DNA of 64,000 nucleotides from Streptomyces uncialis (GCF_001905345.1 NZ_LFBV01000011.1:186001-250000), one strand, 5' to 3'; positions 42,405-50,756 are shown, counted from the first letter of the stretch. Notes: generated by a model from the letters alone, not told the origin. Numbers and translations: made by a program.

Positions 42405-43388
42405 GTGAGAACCGACATCCCCCTCTACATCAACGCAGCCGCGCTCTGGCTGCCCCAAACCGCCTCCACAGCCGAGGAAGCCGCCGCGTCCGGAGTCATC
42501 CGACTGCGTGCCGCCGAGGCCGAAGGCTTCGCCCAACTGGCCGTCTGCCATGACCGCACGGTCTCGAGCATGGCCGCCGAAGCCGCCCGCACCGCCCTTG
42601 AGGACGCCGGTCTCACCCCCGACGACGTGGACCTCCACATCCATTGCTGGGTCTACGAACAGGGCGAGGGGGTCTGGAGCCCGGCCCACCGCGTCGCCCG
42701 GCTCACCGGCGCCCACCACTGCATGGCGTTCGGCCTGCAACAGCAGTCCAACAGCGGAGCCACCGCGATCGAAACAGCCCTCACCAAAATCGCCACGGAC
42801 CCCCGGACCACCACGGCCCTGATCACCACCGCCGACAAGTTCAACGAAGTCCCCCAAGGGCGCTGGTCCCCGCTCTCCGACGGCGGCCCCCTCGGCGACG
42901 GCGCCACCGCCGTCGTCCTCACCCCCTCCCCGGGCCCGCTGCTCATCGAATCCATCGCGGGCCACGGAGACACCAGCCTCGAACCCGACTTCCCCGGCCG
43001 CGACCCGTTCGGACTCCAGCCCCCCGACCCGAACGGCTCCCCCTTCCGCAAACAGGACGTCCTCAAGCGCATGCGGGCCTGCGTCAAGCACGCCGTGGAC
43101 GACGCCCTCGACGACGCCCACCTCAGCCCCGACGCCCCCGGGATCGACTCGGTCCTCCCCTGTTTCCTGGGCCAGACCTTCATCGACTGGACCATCCGCC
43201 CCGCCCTTCCCACCCCCCTCCAGGACAAGATCCGCCGCTACGGCTCCCACACCGGCCACCTCGGGGGCGGCGACCTCACCGCCAACCTCGCCTTCACCCT
43301 CAAACAACCGCCCCCACCCGAGAGCCACACCCTGCTCGTCAGCGTCGGAGCCGGCTACTGCGCCACCTGCCTCGTCGTACGCGCCTGA
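42405..43388 (+). CDS. Ketosynthase III-like protein lacking the usual Cys
   Basis: 327 residues of the thiolase/KASIII superfamily. AARTALEDAGLTPDDVDLHI is the conserved N-terminal block, GGPLGDGATAVVLTP the central strand, and SHTGHLGGGDLTANLAF with VSVGAGYCATCLVV the C-terminal glycine block. Where the family has its nucleophile (…CNGG/ACSG…), this protein has LQQQSNSGATAIE, so Cys is replaced by Ser or Asn. A non-condensing acyl-transfer or release role is possible. GTG at 42405 with GGAAGGA upstream; 177 bp separate it from the P450. A ~125-bp inverted partial copy of its 3' end occurs at 46379-46502. Confidence 0.82.
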   Translation: MRTDIPLYINAAALWLPQTASTAEEAAASGVIRLRAAEAEGFAQLAVCHDRTVSSMAAEAARTALEDAGLTPDDVDLHIHCWVYEQGEGVWSPAHRVARLTGAHHCMAFGLQQQSNSGATAIETALTKIATDPRTTTALITTADKFNEVPQGRWSPLSDGGPLGDGATAVVLTPSPGPLLIESIAGHGDTSLEPDFPGRDPFGLQPPDPNGSPFRKQDVLKRMRACVKHAVDDALDDAHLSPDAPGIDSVLPCFLGQTFIDWTIRPALPTPLQDKIRRYGSHTGHLGGGDLTANLAFTLKQPPPPESHTLLVSVGAGYCATCLVVRA

Positions 43389-43501
43389 CACGCACCCGCA
43401 AGCCCTGAGAGCCGGCCCTGGGACTCCTTTGGGCACGGACGCGGAGGCTCGGTTGCCGCAATGTCTTCGCGGATCACGTCGTCTCGCCTACCGTCATCTG
43501 C

Positions 43502-44020
43502 ATGAGCAACGACGGTGTAGTGGTGGATGAGGCGGTCCGCGCGGCGTGGGACACCTACCGGGTCCTGGAGAAGCGGACGCCCGCCAAGGAGCGCCAAGAA
43601 GCGCAGCAACGAGTGAAGGCTGCGGCGGACTCCGTCGGGCGCGAGGAGGTCTCCCGAGGCACGGTGTTCCTGGTGGGCGTCCTGACCGGGTACCTGATCG
43701 GCGAGCCGCCCGGCGGCGGGGAGCAGTTCGATCCGCTGAACGACCTCATCCCCGCGGTGATCCGCAAACTGCCCACCTTCGACATGGCTGACCCGGAGCA
43801 GGTGCCGATGGCCACCGGTGTCCTCATGGCCGCCGCCATGGGCATGGACACCGTGGCCTGGCGCGACCGGTTCGGGCCGATCGAGCCGAAGGAGGCCATA
43901 ATCCACGGCTTCGTGCTGTGGCTGCTCGCGGACCTCTTCGACTCCCTGGCCGACAAGCCGGGCACCATCGACCAGTTGATGCGCGAGACCTTCGACTCCA
44001 TGGGTACCTCGCAGGACTGA
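43502..44020 (+). CDS. Hypothetical helical protein, 172 residues
   Basis: Acidic, mainly helical, with two moderately hydrophobic stretches (GTVFLVGVLTGYLIGE and MATGVLMAAAMGMD) that might touch a membrane but are short. No family recognised. G/C third positions are normal for the genome. 113 bp after the KASIII-like gene on the same strand; co-transcription is possible but a role in polyketide formation is not indicated. Confidence 0.65.
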   Translation: MSNDGVVVDEAVRAAWDTYRVLEKRTPAKERQEAQQRVKAAADSVGREEVSRGTVFLVGVLTGYLIGEPPGGGEQFDPLNDLIPAVIRKLPTFDMADPEQVPMATGVLMAAAMGMDTVAWRDRFGPIEPKEAIIHGFVLWLLADLFDSLADKPGTIDQLMRETFDSMGTSQD

Positions 44021-44338
44021 CGCACGACACCAACCCGGAGGAGTGCCCGGAGTGCCGGCGCGAGGTGCAGCTCGGCGCCGACCGCCGCTGCGGCCGCGGG
44101 CAAGGGCCTCGCATCGCGCATACCCGGACGGCGCAGCAGCTCGCGGTGTCCCTGGCCGTGGTGTTGATGCCCGGAACAGGTGCCACCTGGTGACAACGGC
44201 CGGGCGGATACGCGTTGCCGCCGGGTGCCAACGGGCGACGACTCGTTCCCCGGCCCCGGCCGCGAGGTGGTGTGCGGCGCCGGAAAGGGCGATGCGCATG
44301 CCGCCGGGCGCCACGGGGCCCAGAAAGAGAGCAGACAG
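44021..44338. other. Intergenic region with a possible zinc-ribbon-like fragment
   Basis: One plus-strand frame contains NPEECPECRREVQLGADRRC, a C-x2-C pattern with a later Cys, without its own start. It may be a decayed small zinc protein or chance. Otherwise nothing recognised. Confidence 0.35.
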
Positions 44339-45229
44339 ATGCAACCGACGTTCGTACTGGTTCACGGAGCTTTCGCGAACTCCTTCTCCTTCGCACCGCT
44401 CCAAGCCGAACTCGGCCTCCTCGGGCACCGTTCCGTCGCCGTCGACCTGCCGGGGCACGGGTTCGCCGCGACGTACCCGCGCGCCTATCAGGCGCCGCAG
44501 GACCTCGAAGAGCTCGCCACCGCGCCCGGGGCCGTCAAGGGCGTCACGCTCGCCGACAACGCCGCGCATCTCATCGGGACGCTGGAGCGCGCCAGACGGA
44601 ACGGGCCCGTCATCCTGGTCGCCCACAGCCGTGGCGGCATGACCGCCACCGTCGCGGCCAACCAGCGGCCCGACCTGATCGACCGCATCGTCTACGTCTC
44701 CGCCTGGTGCCCTGTCGACCTCGACGTCAGCGCCTACTACGCCGAGCCCGAGATGGCCACGGTCGACACCACAGGAGTGGCATCGGCGATGGTCGGGAAC
44801 CCTGCCGAACTCGGTCTGCTGCGCTCCAACTTCCGCACCGCCGACCCCGGCGCCCTCGCGGCCCTCAAAGCGGCCTTCCTCGCCGACGGGACAGACGGCG
44901 AGTTCATGGTCTTCCTCAACACCTTCCAGCCCGACGAGAACCTCGACGTCGGCTCACCCGACGACCGGGCACAGGCCGACACCTGGGGGCGGATCCCCAA
45001 GACGTACATCCGGCTGACCGAGGACACCAGCATGCCGCTCGCCATGCAGGACCGGATCATCCGCGAGGGCAACAAACTGACACCGAAGACCCCCTACGAC
45101 GTCCGCACACTCACCAGCAGCCACCTGAAGTGGCTGGTCGACCCGGCACCGGCGGCCCGGGTCCTGGGGGAGATCGCCGCGCTCCTGCCTGCCGCATCCG
45201 GGCGCTACGTTGTCGCCCCAGGCTCCTGA
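44339..45229 (+). CDS. Alpha/beta-hydrolase
   Basis: 296 residues. HGAFANSFSF oxyanion loop, the nucleophile elbow VAHSRGGMTAT, a lid rich in helix and a C-terminal TLTSSHLKWLVDPAP segment with the probable catalytic His. Cytosolic, no signal peptide. ATG at 44339 follows a GAAAGAGAG ribosome-like site; the frame is open 160 bp upstream but not hydrolase-like. Possible substrates include esters or lactones; the distance from the PKS operon makes a link uncertain. Confidence 0.88.
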   Translation: MQPTFVLVHGAFANSFSFAPLQAELGLLGHRSVAVDLPGHGFAATYPRAYQAPQDLEELATAPGAVKGVTLADNAAHLIGTLERARRNGPVILVAHSRGGMTATVAANQRPDLIDRIVYVSAWCPVDLDVSAYYAEPEMATVDTTGVASAMVGNPAELGLLRSNFRTADPGALAALKAAFLADGTDGEFMVFLNTFQPDENLDVGSPDDRAQADTWGRIPKTYIRLTEDTSMPLAMQDRIIREGNKLTPKTPYDVRTLTSSHLKWLVDPAPAARVLGEIAALLPAASGRYVVAPGS

Positions 45230-45362
45230 GCGGTCCGCCTCCGGCGATTCCGGCCGGCTCGCCCTGGCACGCCGAGTCGTTTGACGGCCCGGCTCGTTTG
45301 CTCGGGTGGCGTGACCGGACGGTCCGCCGAACCCATGTGTCCCGACAGCATCAGGTTGCGTG

Positions 45363-46229
45363 ATGGATCAGTTTCCTTCCGGATACGACGAGGCTCTCGC
45401 GGTGGTCGAGGCCCGCTGCGGGAGCGCCTTCCGGTTGCGGGAGGTGACGTCCCGCCGGGGAGCCGTGGTGTGGGAGGCCGCGGGTGCCGACGGGAGGTTC
45501 GCCGTGAAGATCGGCACCGGCGACGGCGCGGGGGCCGTGTCGCGGGAGACCGAGGTACTCCGGGCGTTGGGGTGGACCGGGCATCTGCTCGCCGCGGGTC
45601 GGGGACCGGACAGCGCGTGGCTGGTGGCGCGGTGGTTCGAAGGGCCCTCCACATGGGATGCCTTCGCCTCGTTCCGGGAGAACAGCAGCGGGCGGAGGGC
45701 GGGCCTCGACGCGGCGGTGCAACTGTGCCGGACGGTCGACGGCCTGCACGGCCTGGGCTGGGTCCATGCTGATCTCCAGCCGGACCACGGGATCCACACC
45801 GGTGGTGGTGTCCGTCTGATCGACCTGGCGTGGAGCTGGCGGGAGGGGATGCGGCCGCCACCGGTGACGGGGGTGGGCATCGACCATCTCGTGCCGCCGG
45901 AGGTGGCCCTGCGCGGCGCCGGTGATCTGCCGCTGGACGCGGGCAGGGCGGCCGACGTCTACACCCTGGCCGCCACCCTGTGGACCTGTGTCACCGGAAC
46001 CTGGCCCCTGGACTACCCGGCCGCCGGCGTCTCACCGGAGCACCTGACCTCGGACCAGCTCCGCGCGCAGATCGCCACCGGCCGTATCCCCCTGCGAGCT
46101 GCGGCACCGTGGCCAGAGGTCCAGGGAGTCCTGCGAGAGGTCCTGCTGAGCGCTCCGGGTGACAGGCCCTCGGCGCGGGAACTCGCCACGAACGTGGAAC
46201 GCTCGGCGTCCGGGCCGGCCGGACGCTAG
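45363..46229 (+). CDS. Atypical protein-kinase-like protein
   Basis: 288 residues with a kinase fold. VVWEAAGADGRFAVKIGTGD holds the ATP-anchoring Lys and SRETEVLRALG a matching Glu. The catalytic loop reads HADLQPDHGIH instead of HRDLKPEN (the Asn is replaced), and the DFG position is IDLAW. The C-lobe has ADVYTLAATLWTCVTG, as in Ser/Thr kinases, and a DRPSARELA end. Catalysis might be altered. ATG at 45363 was used; GTG at 45360 is equally possible. No membrane segment. Confidence 0.78.
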   Translation: MDQFPSGYDEALAVVEARCGSAFRLREVTSRRGAVVWEAAGADGRFAVKIGTGDGAGAVSRETEVLRALGWTGHLLAAGRGPDSAWLVARWFEGPSTWDAFASFRENSSGRRAGLDAAVQLCRTVDGLHGLGWVHADLQPDHGIHTGGGVRLIDLAWSWREGMRPPPVTGVGIDHLVPPEVALRGAGDLPLDAGRAADVYTLAATLWTCVTGTWPLDYPAAGVSPEHLTSDQLRAQIATGRIPLRAAAPWPEVQGVLREVLLSAPGDRPSARELATNVERSASGPAGR

Positions 46230-46378
46230 GACCGCGTCCGCCGGTGCAGCTGGGTGAACAGCGGACCCACCGTGCGCCCGGCCCCGGATACGGGCCCCGA
46301 ACCGCCGTTCGTACGCCGCGAACCGGCGCGGGTCGTCGTGGAGGAAGAGAACGTCGTGCGGGCTAGGGCCTCGGCGAT

Positions 46379-46502
46379 CTCCGATGAGCAGGGTGTGGCT
46401 GCCGGGTGGGGGCGGTTGCTCGAGGGGGAGGGCGAGGTCGGCGGTGAGGTCCCCGCCTCCGAGGTGGCCGGTGTGTGAGCCGTAGCGGCGGATCTTGTCC
46501 AG
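46379..46502 (-). pseudogene. Inverted partial copy of the KASIII-like gene 3' end
   Basis: About 124 bp on the minus strand are ~85-90% identical by eye to 43227-43350 of the KASIII-like gene, reading DKIRRYGSHTGHLGGGDLTA then LPLEQPPPPGSHTLL. It begins and ends abruptly within other sequence. It is either a fragment of a second, lost copy of the cluster or an inverted partial duplication. Confidence 0.8.
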
Positions 46503-46697
46503 GTGCGAGCACCCAGCAGCAACCTCACGGAATGGGTCGGTGGGGCGGGTTTCGGCGGGAACGTTGGACGGGCGGCCGAGTCGTTGAGCATCGCGGCTCG
46601 TTGTCCCTGATGGCGGTGGCCGTACCGGTCCGCCTGCCCGGCTCCAGGCAGCGTCTGGTCGTGTGGAGCCGTCCGGGAATCGCAGAAGGAGAGCAGC

Positions 46698-46901
46698 GTG
46701 GCTACAGGAACGGTGAAGTGGTTCAACGCGGAGAAGGGTTACGGTGCCATCACTCCGGACGACGGCGGCGCGGAGGTGTTCGTCCACCACACGTCGATCA
46801 ATGCCTCCGGCTTCCGGAACCTGGACGAGGGCCAGGCGGTCGAGTACGACGTCACCGACGGGCCCAAGGGCCCCCAGGCCGAGAACGTGACAAGCGCCTG
46901 A
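46698..46901 (+). CDS. Cold-shock domain protein
   Basis: 67 residues from GTG at 46698, with AGGAGAGCA just upstream. KWFNAEKGYGAITPDDGG carries RNP1 (with Ala-Ile instead of Phe-Ile) and EVFVHHTSIN carries RNP2. Third CSD protein of the window and the one farthest from any helicase gene. Confidence 0.95.
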   Translation: MATGTVKWFNAEKGYGAITPDDGGAEVFVHHTSINASGFRNLDEGQAVEYDVTDGPKGPQAENVTSA

Positions 46902-46905
46902 CCAC

Positions 46906-46927
46906 CGCCTGCCCCCTCCGGCAGGCG
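46906..46927 (+). terminator. Terminator hairpin after third cold-shock gene
   Basis: 8-bp perfect stem CGCCTGCC/GGCAGGCG with a 6-base loop, 5 bases after the stop. Confidence 0.7.
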
Positions 46928-46965
46928 CGGAGTGGAGCGCGGCCCGTACCGGGAACCATCTGACG

Positions 46966-47040
46966 CGGTGTCCGGCCTGGGGCGGTGTCCGGCCTGGGGC
47001 GGTGTCCGGCCTGGGGCGGTGTCCGGCCTGGGGCGGTGTC
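46966..47040. repeat. 17-bp tandem repeat, four copies plus a partial
   Basis: Unit CGGTGTCCGGCCTGGGG, four perfect copies from 46966 to 47033 and 7 more bases of a fifth. The unit length is not a multiple of three, so it is not a coding repeat. It lies between the cold-shock gene and the convergent hemopexin-like gene. Confidence 0.95.
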
Positions 47041-47204
47041 GTTTGTTCCCGGTCGGAGTGGTGGTGAACCGGCAGGCGGTGGATTCCGCGCCGGGCAGGT
47101 GCGGTGCCCGCGGCCGGTGAGTGGTGCCGGTCTCGCACTGGGGGCTGAGGTCGGGTTCTCCGCCCGGGAGCCGGAGGCCGTTGCCGTCCTCCGGTTCGTG
47201 TCGC

Positions 47205-47235
47205 GGGTGTCCCGCCGATCATCGGCGGGACACCC
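47205..47235 (-). terminator. Terminator hairpin after the hemopexin-like gene
   Basis: Perfect 15-bp inverted repeat (GGGTGTCCCGCCGAT and complement) around a single base, 26 bp beyond the stop. Confidence 0.75.
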
Positions 47236-47260
47236 GGGTAGGTGCGGTGTTCGGCAGGGG

Positions 47261-47809
47261 TCAGGAGAACAGGCCCGGCCACACGTCCGTGATGTCCGCG
47301 ATGTTCCCGATGCGCTCGCCGCTGTCCCAGTCGCACTCGACGTAGCTTCCATTGCTGATGAAGCGGGCATTGCTGTCCGGGCCCAGGAACGCCACTTCGA
47401 GCCGCAGCACCATTTCCGGGGGCAGGCCCGGCCAGACCTCTTTGATCTCGCGGGTGTAGCCGATGCGCTCGCCGCTGTCCCAGTCGCACTCGACGTACTG
47501 GTTGCCTCCGAAGAAACGGACGTTGCCGTTCGAGCCCAGGAGTGCCGTGTCGAGCTTGTCCATGCGCTTCGCCGTTCCTGTGGTGTATGCGGCTGTCCAC
47601 GTCCGGGCGTTGTGGGTCCAACGTGCCTTGTAGAACTGCTTCCACCCGACCTCGCGGGTGCCGTCGGGCCGGTGGAGCTCGATGTGGTCGGACGACCAGC
47701 CCGCGTCCGGGAGGTCGTGCCGCCGGGGCCCGTGCTCTGTCCGGCGTTCGGGCCCGGGGCGGTGATGCCCGCGGTCCAGTCGGCTGCCAGTGGCGTACGA
47801 GCTGTCCAT
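47261..47809 (-). CDS. Hemopexin-repeat protein
   Basis: About 182 residues. The C-terminal half has two tandem ~45-residue hemopexin-type repeats: LDTALLGSNGNVRFFGGNQY then ECDWDSGERIGYTREIKEVW PGLP, and LEVAFLGPDSNARFISNGSY then ECDWDSGERIGNIADITDVW PGLF. A weaker preceding unit (WKQFYKARWTHNARTWTAAY) may be a third. The first ~40 residues look low-complexity and the true start is uncertain; no signal peptide is seen. Hemopexin blades bind ligands or proteins; two or three blades would not close a propeller alone, so it may be truncated or form dimers. Confidence 0.7.
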   Translation of the reverse strand: MDSSYATGSRLDRGHHRPGPERRTEHGPRRHDLPDAGWSSDHIELHRPDGTREVGWKQFYKARWTHNARTWTAAYTTGTAKRMDKLDTALLGSNGNVRFFGGNQYVECDWDSGERIGYTREIKEVWPGLPPEMVLRLEVAFLGPDSNARFISNGSYVECDWDSGERIGNIADITDVWPGLFS

Positions 47810-47939
47810 GCCGCAGGGGCGGCTGTCCTGCCTGCGGGTGGTTTATCCACGGGATGTGACCAGCCTGGGCGTATTCGCCGGATTCCTTGATCACGCTGGT
47901 GCATAGGGTCCCCGGGTTGATCGACTGAGAAGGAGCCCC

Positions 47940-49019
47940 ATGCTCAACCGCAAGCTCGTCCTGGCCGCCGCCGTTGTCCCGTTCGCCACCTCACTGGCAC
48001 TGGGACCGGGCGCCCAGGCCGCCGCCCCGCAACATGGCACCGCCACCTTCACCACGCCGGGAAGCGCTCAGCAGTGGACGGTGCCCAACGGCGTCTCCAC
48101 CCTGACCGTCGACCTGTGGGGTGCCGGTGGAGGCGGCTCCGGAGGCACCGGCGGTGCCGGTGGAGGCGGGGGCGGGGGTGCCGGCGGGCAGGATGCCACC
48201 GGTCTGGGCCACGGCGGCACCGGCGGCGGTGGCGGCAGCGGCGCCAGTGGCGGCGGAGGTGGTGCGGGCGTCCACATCACCTGCACCATCCCGGTCCACC
48301 CCGGCATGCCGCTGCGCATCACCGTCGGCAAGGGCGGCTCCGGCACCGCGGGCAAGCCCGGCACCGCCGGTGGTACGGGCGGTGAGTACGGCCTGCTCGC
48401 CGGAACCGGCGGCAACAGCGGCACCGACGCCAAGTCCAGCACCGCTGACGGCGGCTCCGGCGGGGCCACCACCGTCGATGCCGCCGGAGGCCCCGTCATG
48501 TCGCCGGGAGCCGGCCCGGTCCTCTCCCCCAGGTCGACCGCATCAGGCGGGTCCGGGGGCAAGGGCGCGGTGGGCGCAGCGGGCGGGGGCGAGTGGGGCG
48601 GCGGCGGTAAAGCTCTGGGGATCGGCGGGGGCAACGGATCCGGTGGAAGCTCGGGCGGCTCCGGTGGCGGGGCCGGCTACGCCGGGCTGGACCTGTCCTG
48701 CACGGGCACTCCTCCCGCTCCCGGGAAGGCGCACGTCGTCCACGGCAAGAGCGGCAGCGCGGGTTCCGCGGGCAGGACCGGCGACGCCGAGGCGGGCATC
48801 GGTGAGCTGGGCGGCACGGGCGGAGCAGGCGGTACAGGCGGCCGGACCCCCAACGACCACGGCTACGGCCGCGGTGGCGACGGCGGCAGCAGCGGAGCCG
48901 GCGGCGACGGCGGCCGGGGAGCCGACGTCTCCGGCGCTGAAGGCGCGGACGGCGACAACGGCGGGAACGGGGCCGCCGGGAAGAACGGCAGCAACGGAGC
49001 CGTCGTCATCACCTACTGA
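47940..49019 (+). CDS. Glycine-rich secreted protein
   Basis: 359 residues. Signal peptide MLNRKLVLAAAVVPFATSLA ending near AQAA. Residues ~30-60 (ATFTTPGSAQQWTVPNGVST, LTVDLWGAGGGG) are the start of a beta-sandwich typical of Gly-rich surface proteins; the rest is over 40% Gly with Ser/Thr/Ala, like spore-coat or PE_PGRS-type proteins. Two Cys occur (HITCTIPV, LDLSCTGT). AAGGAG precedes the ATG. A strong terminator follows. Likely an extracellular structural or adhesive protein. Confidence 0.85.
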   Translation: MLNRKLVLAAAVVPFATSLALGPGAQAAAPQHGTATFTTPGSAQQWTVPNGVSTLTVDLWGAGGGGSGGTGGAGGGGGGGAGGQDATGLGHGGTGGGGGSGASGGGGGAGVHITCTIPVHPGMPLRITVGKGGSGTAGKPGTAGGTGGEYGLLAGTGGNSGTDAKSSTADGGSGGATTVDAAGGPVMSPGAGPVLSPRSTASGGSGGKGAVGAAGGGEWGGGGKALGIGGGNGSGGSSGGSGGGAGYAGLDLSCTGTPPAPGKAHVVHGKSGSAGSAGRTGDAEAGIGELGGTGGAGGTGGRTPNDHGYGRGGDGGSSGAGGDGGRGADVSGAEGADGDNGGNGAAGKNGSNGAVVITY

Positions 49020-49078
49020 CAAAACCCGGGAGACCGTGTGCCCCGGTCACACCACCAGGCCGCACACACGACACCTGA

Positions 49079-49119
49079 CACCGGGCCCCGGAGTGCGTGA
49101 TGCCCTCCGGGGCCCGGTG
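49079..49119 (+). terminator. Terminator hairpin after the glycine-rich gene
   Basis: Perfect 15-bp stem CACCGGGCCCCGGAG/CTCCGGGGCCCGGTG with an 11-base loop, 60 bp beyond the stop. Confidence 0.85.
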
Positions 49120-49165
49120 GCGTGTCCGGTCCGGACTGTCCGGACCGAGGGGGGTGCGGGTGGTG

Positions 49166-49429
49166 TCAGCCAGCGGTCCACTGGTGAGTACCGGCGTCGC
49201 GCCACTCCACCCAGGCCGGATCGTCCAGGATCAGCTCCGGGCCGGTGACGCCCGCGGCTTCCAGGAAGACCACGAGATCGCGGTCGGAGAACGCGAGGTC
49301 CAGGGTCTCGTCCCGGCCGTTCCGGTGCGCATTCACCCGCCGACCGCCCGACGGCGACGGCCGGTGCACGACGATCGGTGCGCTCTCCAGGCCTTTCAGC
49401 GTGCGCACTCCCTGCCCCGGGCACAGCAC
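49166..49429 (-). CDS. Hypothetical protein, paralogue of 32100-32402
   Basis: 87 residues: APIVVHRPSPSGGRRVNAHR, then LAFSDRDLVVFLEAAGVTGP and LDDPAWVEWRDAGTHQWTAG. The same spacing is seen in the 32100-32402 product. The start is uncertain; a GTG eight codons in is also possible. Function unknown. Confidence 0.72.
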   Translation of the reverse strand: MLCPGQGVRTLKGLESAPIVVHRPSPSGGRRVNAHRNGRDETLDLAFSDRDLVVFLEAAGVTGPELILDDPAWVEWRDAGTHQWTAG

Positions 49430-50015
49430 GCGGCAGCGTCGGGCTGGCGGGGTCAGGGCCCTGTGCCGATGCCCCGGTACCCCGGCCCGGGGCCGCGCCG
49501 TTTCGGGCGCGGCAGGTGCCGGGGCGCCCCCGCCGGATCGTCCCGCTGCTCGGCCCGGACGCGCCGCCAGCGGAGCGGCTTGAGAACTGCATGCTGTACC
49601 CCGGCTGCTACCAGCCCCTCTACGGGAGCGCTGCCTCGCACATGCTCATCGTGGAGCGGGTGGAGACCCACCCGTTCGGTCTGCGCAGCCAGTAGGTAGG
49701 CAAGTGGACGGCATCCTGCTGGAGCGACTCGGGTTCGCGTGGGACCGTCCATCCGCCTCAGCCGGTGAGCAGTCGGGATCGAACCGGGGCCGGACAGGTT
49801 GTCTGTTCGGCCCCCGTGCCGAGACAGGTTTCGTTGTTCGGCAGGCCGCCGGTCCGGTGGAGGGATCTTGCTGATGGTCGAGCCCAGCGGCAAGGCTCCC
49901 TCAAGCCCGGTGAGCATGCCCAGTAGTTGGTGCGCAGCTCTGCCCGCTCCCCCGCGTCCCCGCCCGGAGGCCGGGGCGCAGCCAGGCTCGCCGGGATCTT
50001 CTCGGCCTCACATGA
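49430..50015. other. Intergenic region with a possible gene remnant
   Basis: On the plus strand, 49560-49695 encodes ERLENCMLYPGCYQPLYGSA ASHMLIVERVETHPF and a stop, with good third-position bias but no upstream continuation, so it may be the 3' tail of a lost gene. The rest shows nothing. Confidence 0.4.
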
Positions 50016-50698
50016 TCAAAAAGGACAAGGCCCGACTACGCCGAAGCCCTGCCACAGGGCCATGTCCGGCGCGTCCAGGACGAGCTGGGTCTCCTTCGAC
50101 GTGGCGGCGGACCGGTCGACGATGCGGCGGGAGAAGATGTCGACGCCGAAGGCGACGTAGACCACTGCCGGCCACGTGCTGATGTGGGTGAGGTCCGCGA
50201 CCCAGCAGCGGTTGGGGGCCGGCGCGACGAAGTCGCGGTCCAGGAGGTCCGGTGCCCGCTCCACGGAGCTGTCCGGGATCGTGGTGATGATCTTTTTCCG
50301 CGGACGGCCCCGGTGACGCCCAGCTCGCGCATCAGGCGTTCGACGGTGCACCGGGCCACGACGTGGCCCTGTCGGTGCCGCTCGCGCCAGACCTTCCTGG
50401 CCTCGTAGACAAGGTAGTTGGAATCGAGGATCTGCCGGATGAGCGGCTTCAGCTGGGCGATCTCCTTCTTCAGCGCCTTGACCTGCGCGGACTCCTCCGT
50501 GGTCGTCCCCGGCCGCTGCCCGGAGTCGACCTCGTCCCGCTTCACCCGGTTCCGCGGGGGCTCTGCCGAACCGATGCCCGGCTTCTGGGCGACCGCCCGC
50601 AGCGCGGCCGACTCGTTCGGACAGCCACCACGGACCTCGGCGAACATGCGCACCGCGCGACGGCGCAGCTCAAGCGGGTAACGGGAAGGGCGTGCCAT
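50016..50698 (-). pseudogene. IS3-family insertion sequence remnant
   Basis: OrfA-like N-terminus (MARPSRYPLELRRRAVRMFA, VKALKKEIAQLK) is joined directly to OrfB-like sequence (LIRQILDSNYLVYEARKVWR, ARCTVERLMRELGVTGAVRG) in the same frame, implying an internal deletion. A frameshift follows, and the DDE part continues in another frame (CWVADLTHISTWPAVVYVAF, VDIFSRRIVDRSAA), ending before the last Glu. Inactive. Confidence 0.85.
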
Positions 50699-50756
50699 GG
50701 CTCGATCCATTCACGGAATCGGGTCTCCACCGAACCCGGAACGGTGCACTCGCAGT

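Noticed and set aside
42224..42553. 109-codon frame starting at the P450 stop (ATGA overlap)
   Set aside because: Pro/Arg-rich low-complexity translation, overlaps the start of the KASIII-like gene by 150 bp and has no family resemblance; most likely chance despite the attractive overlap.
40203..43436. 1077-codon minus-strand frame opposite ACP-P450-KASIII
   Set aside because: Shadow of GC-rich coding strand; Gly/Val/Glu-rich with no domain, whereas the plus-strand genes carry clear motifs.
46966..47040. Possible CRISPR array
   Set aside because: The repeats are directly adjacent 17-mers without spacers and no cas genes are present.
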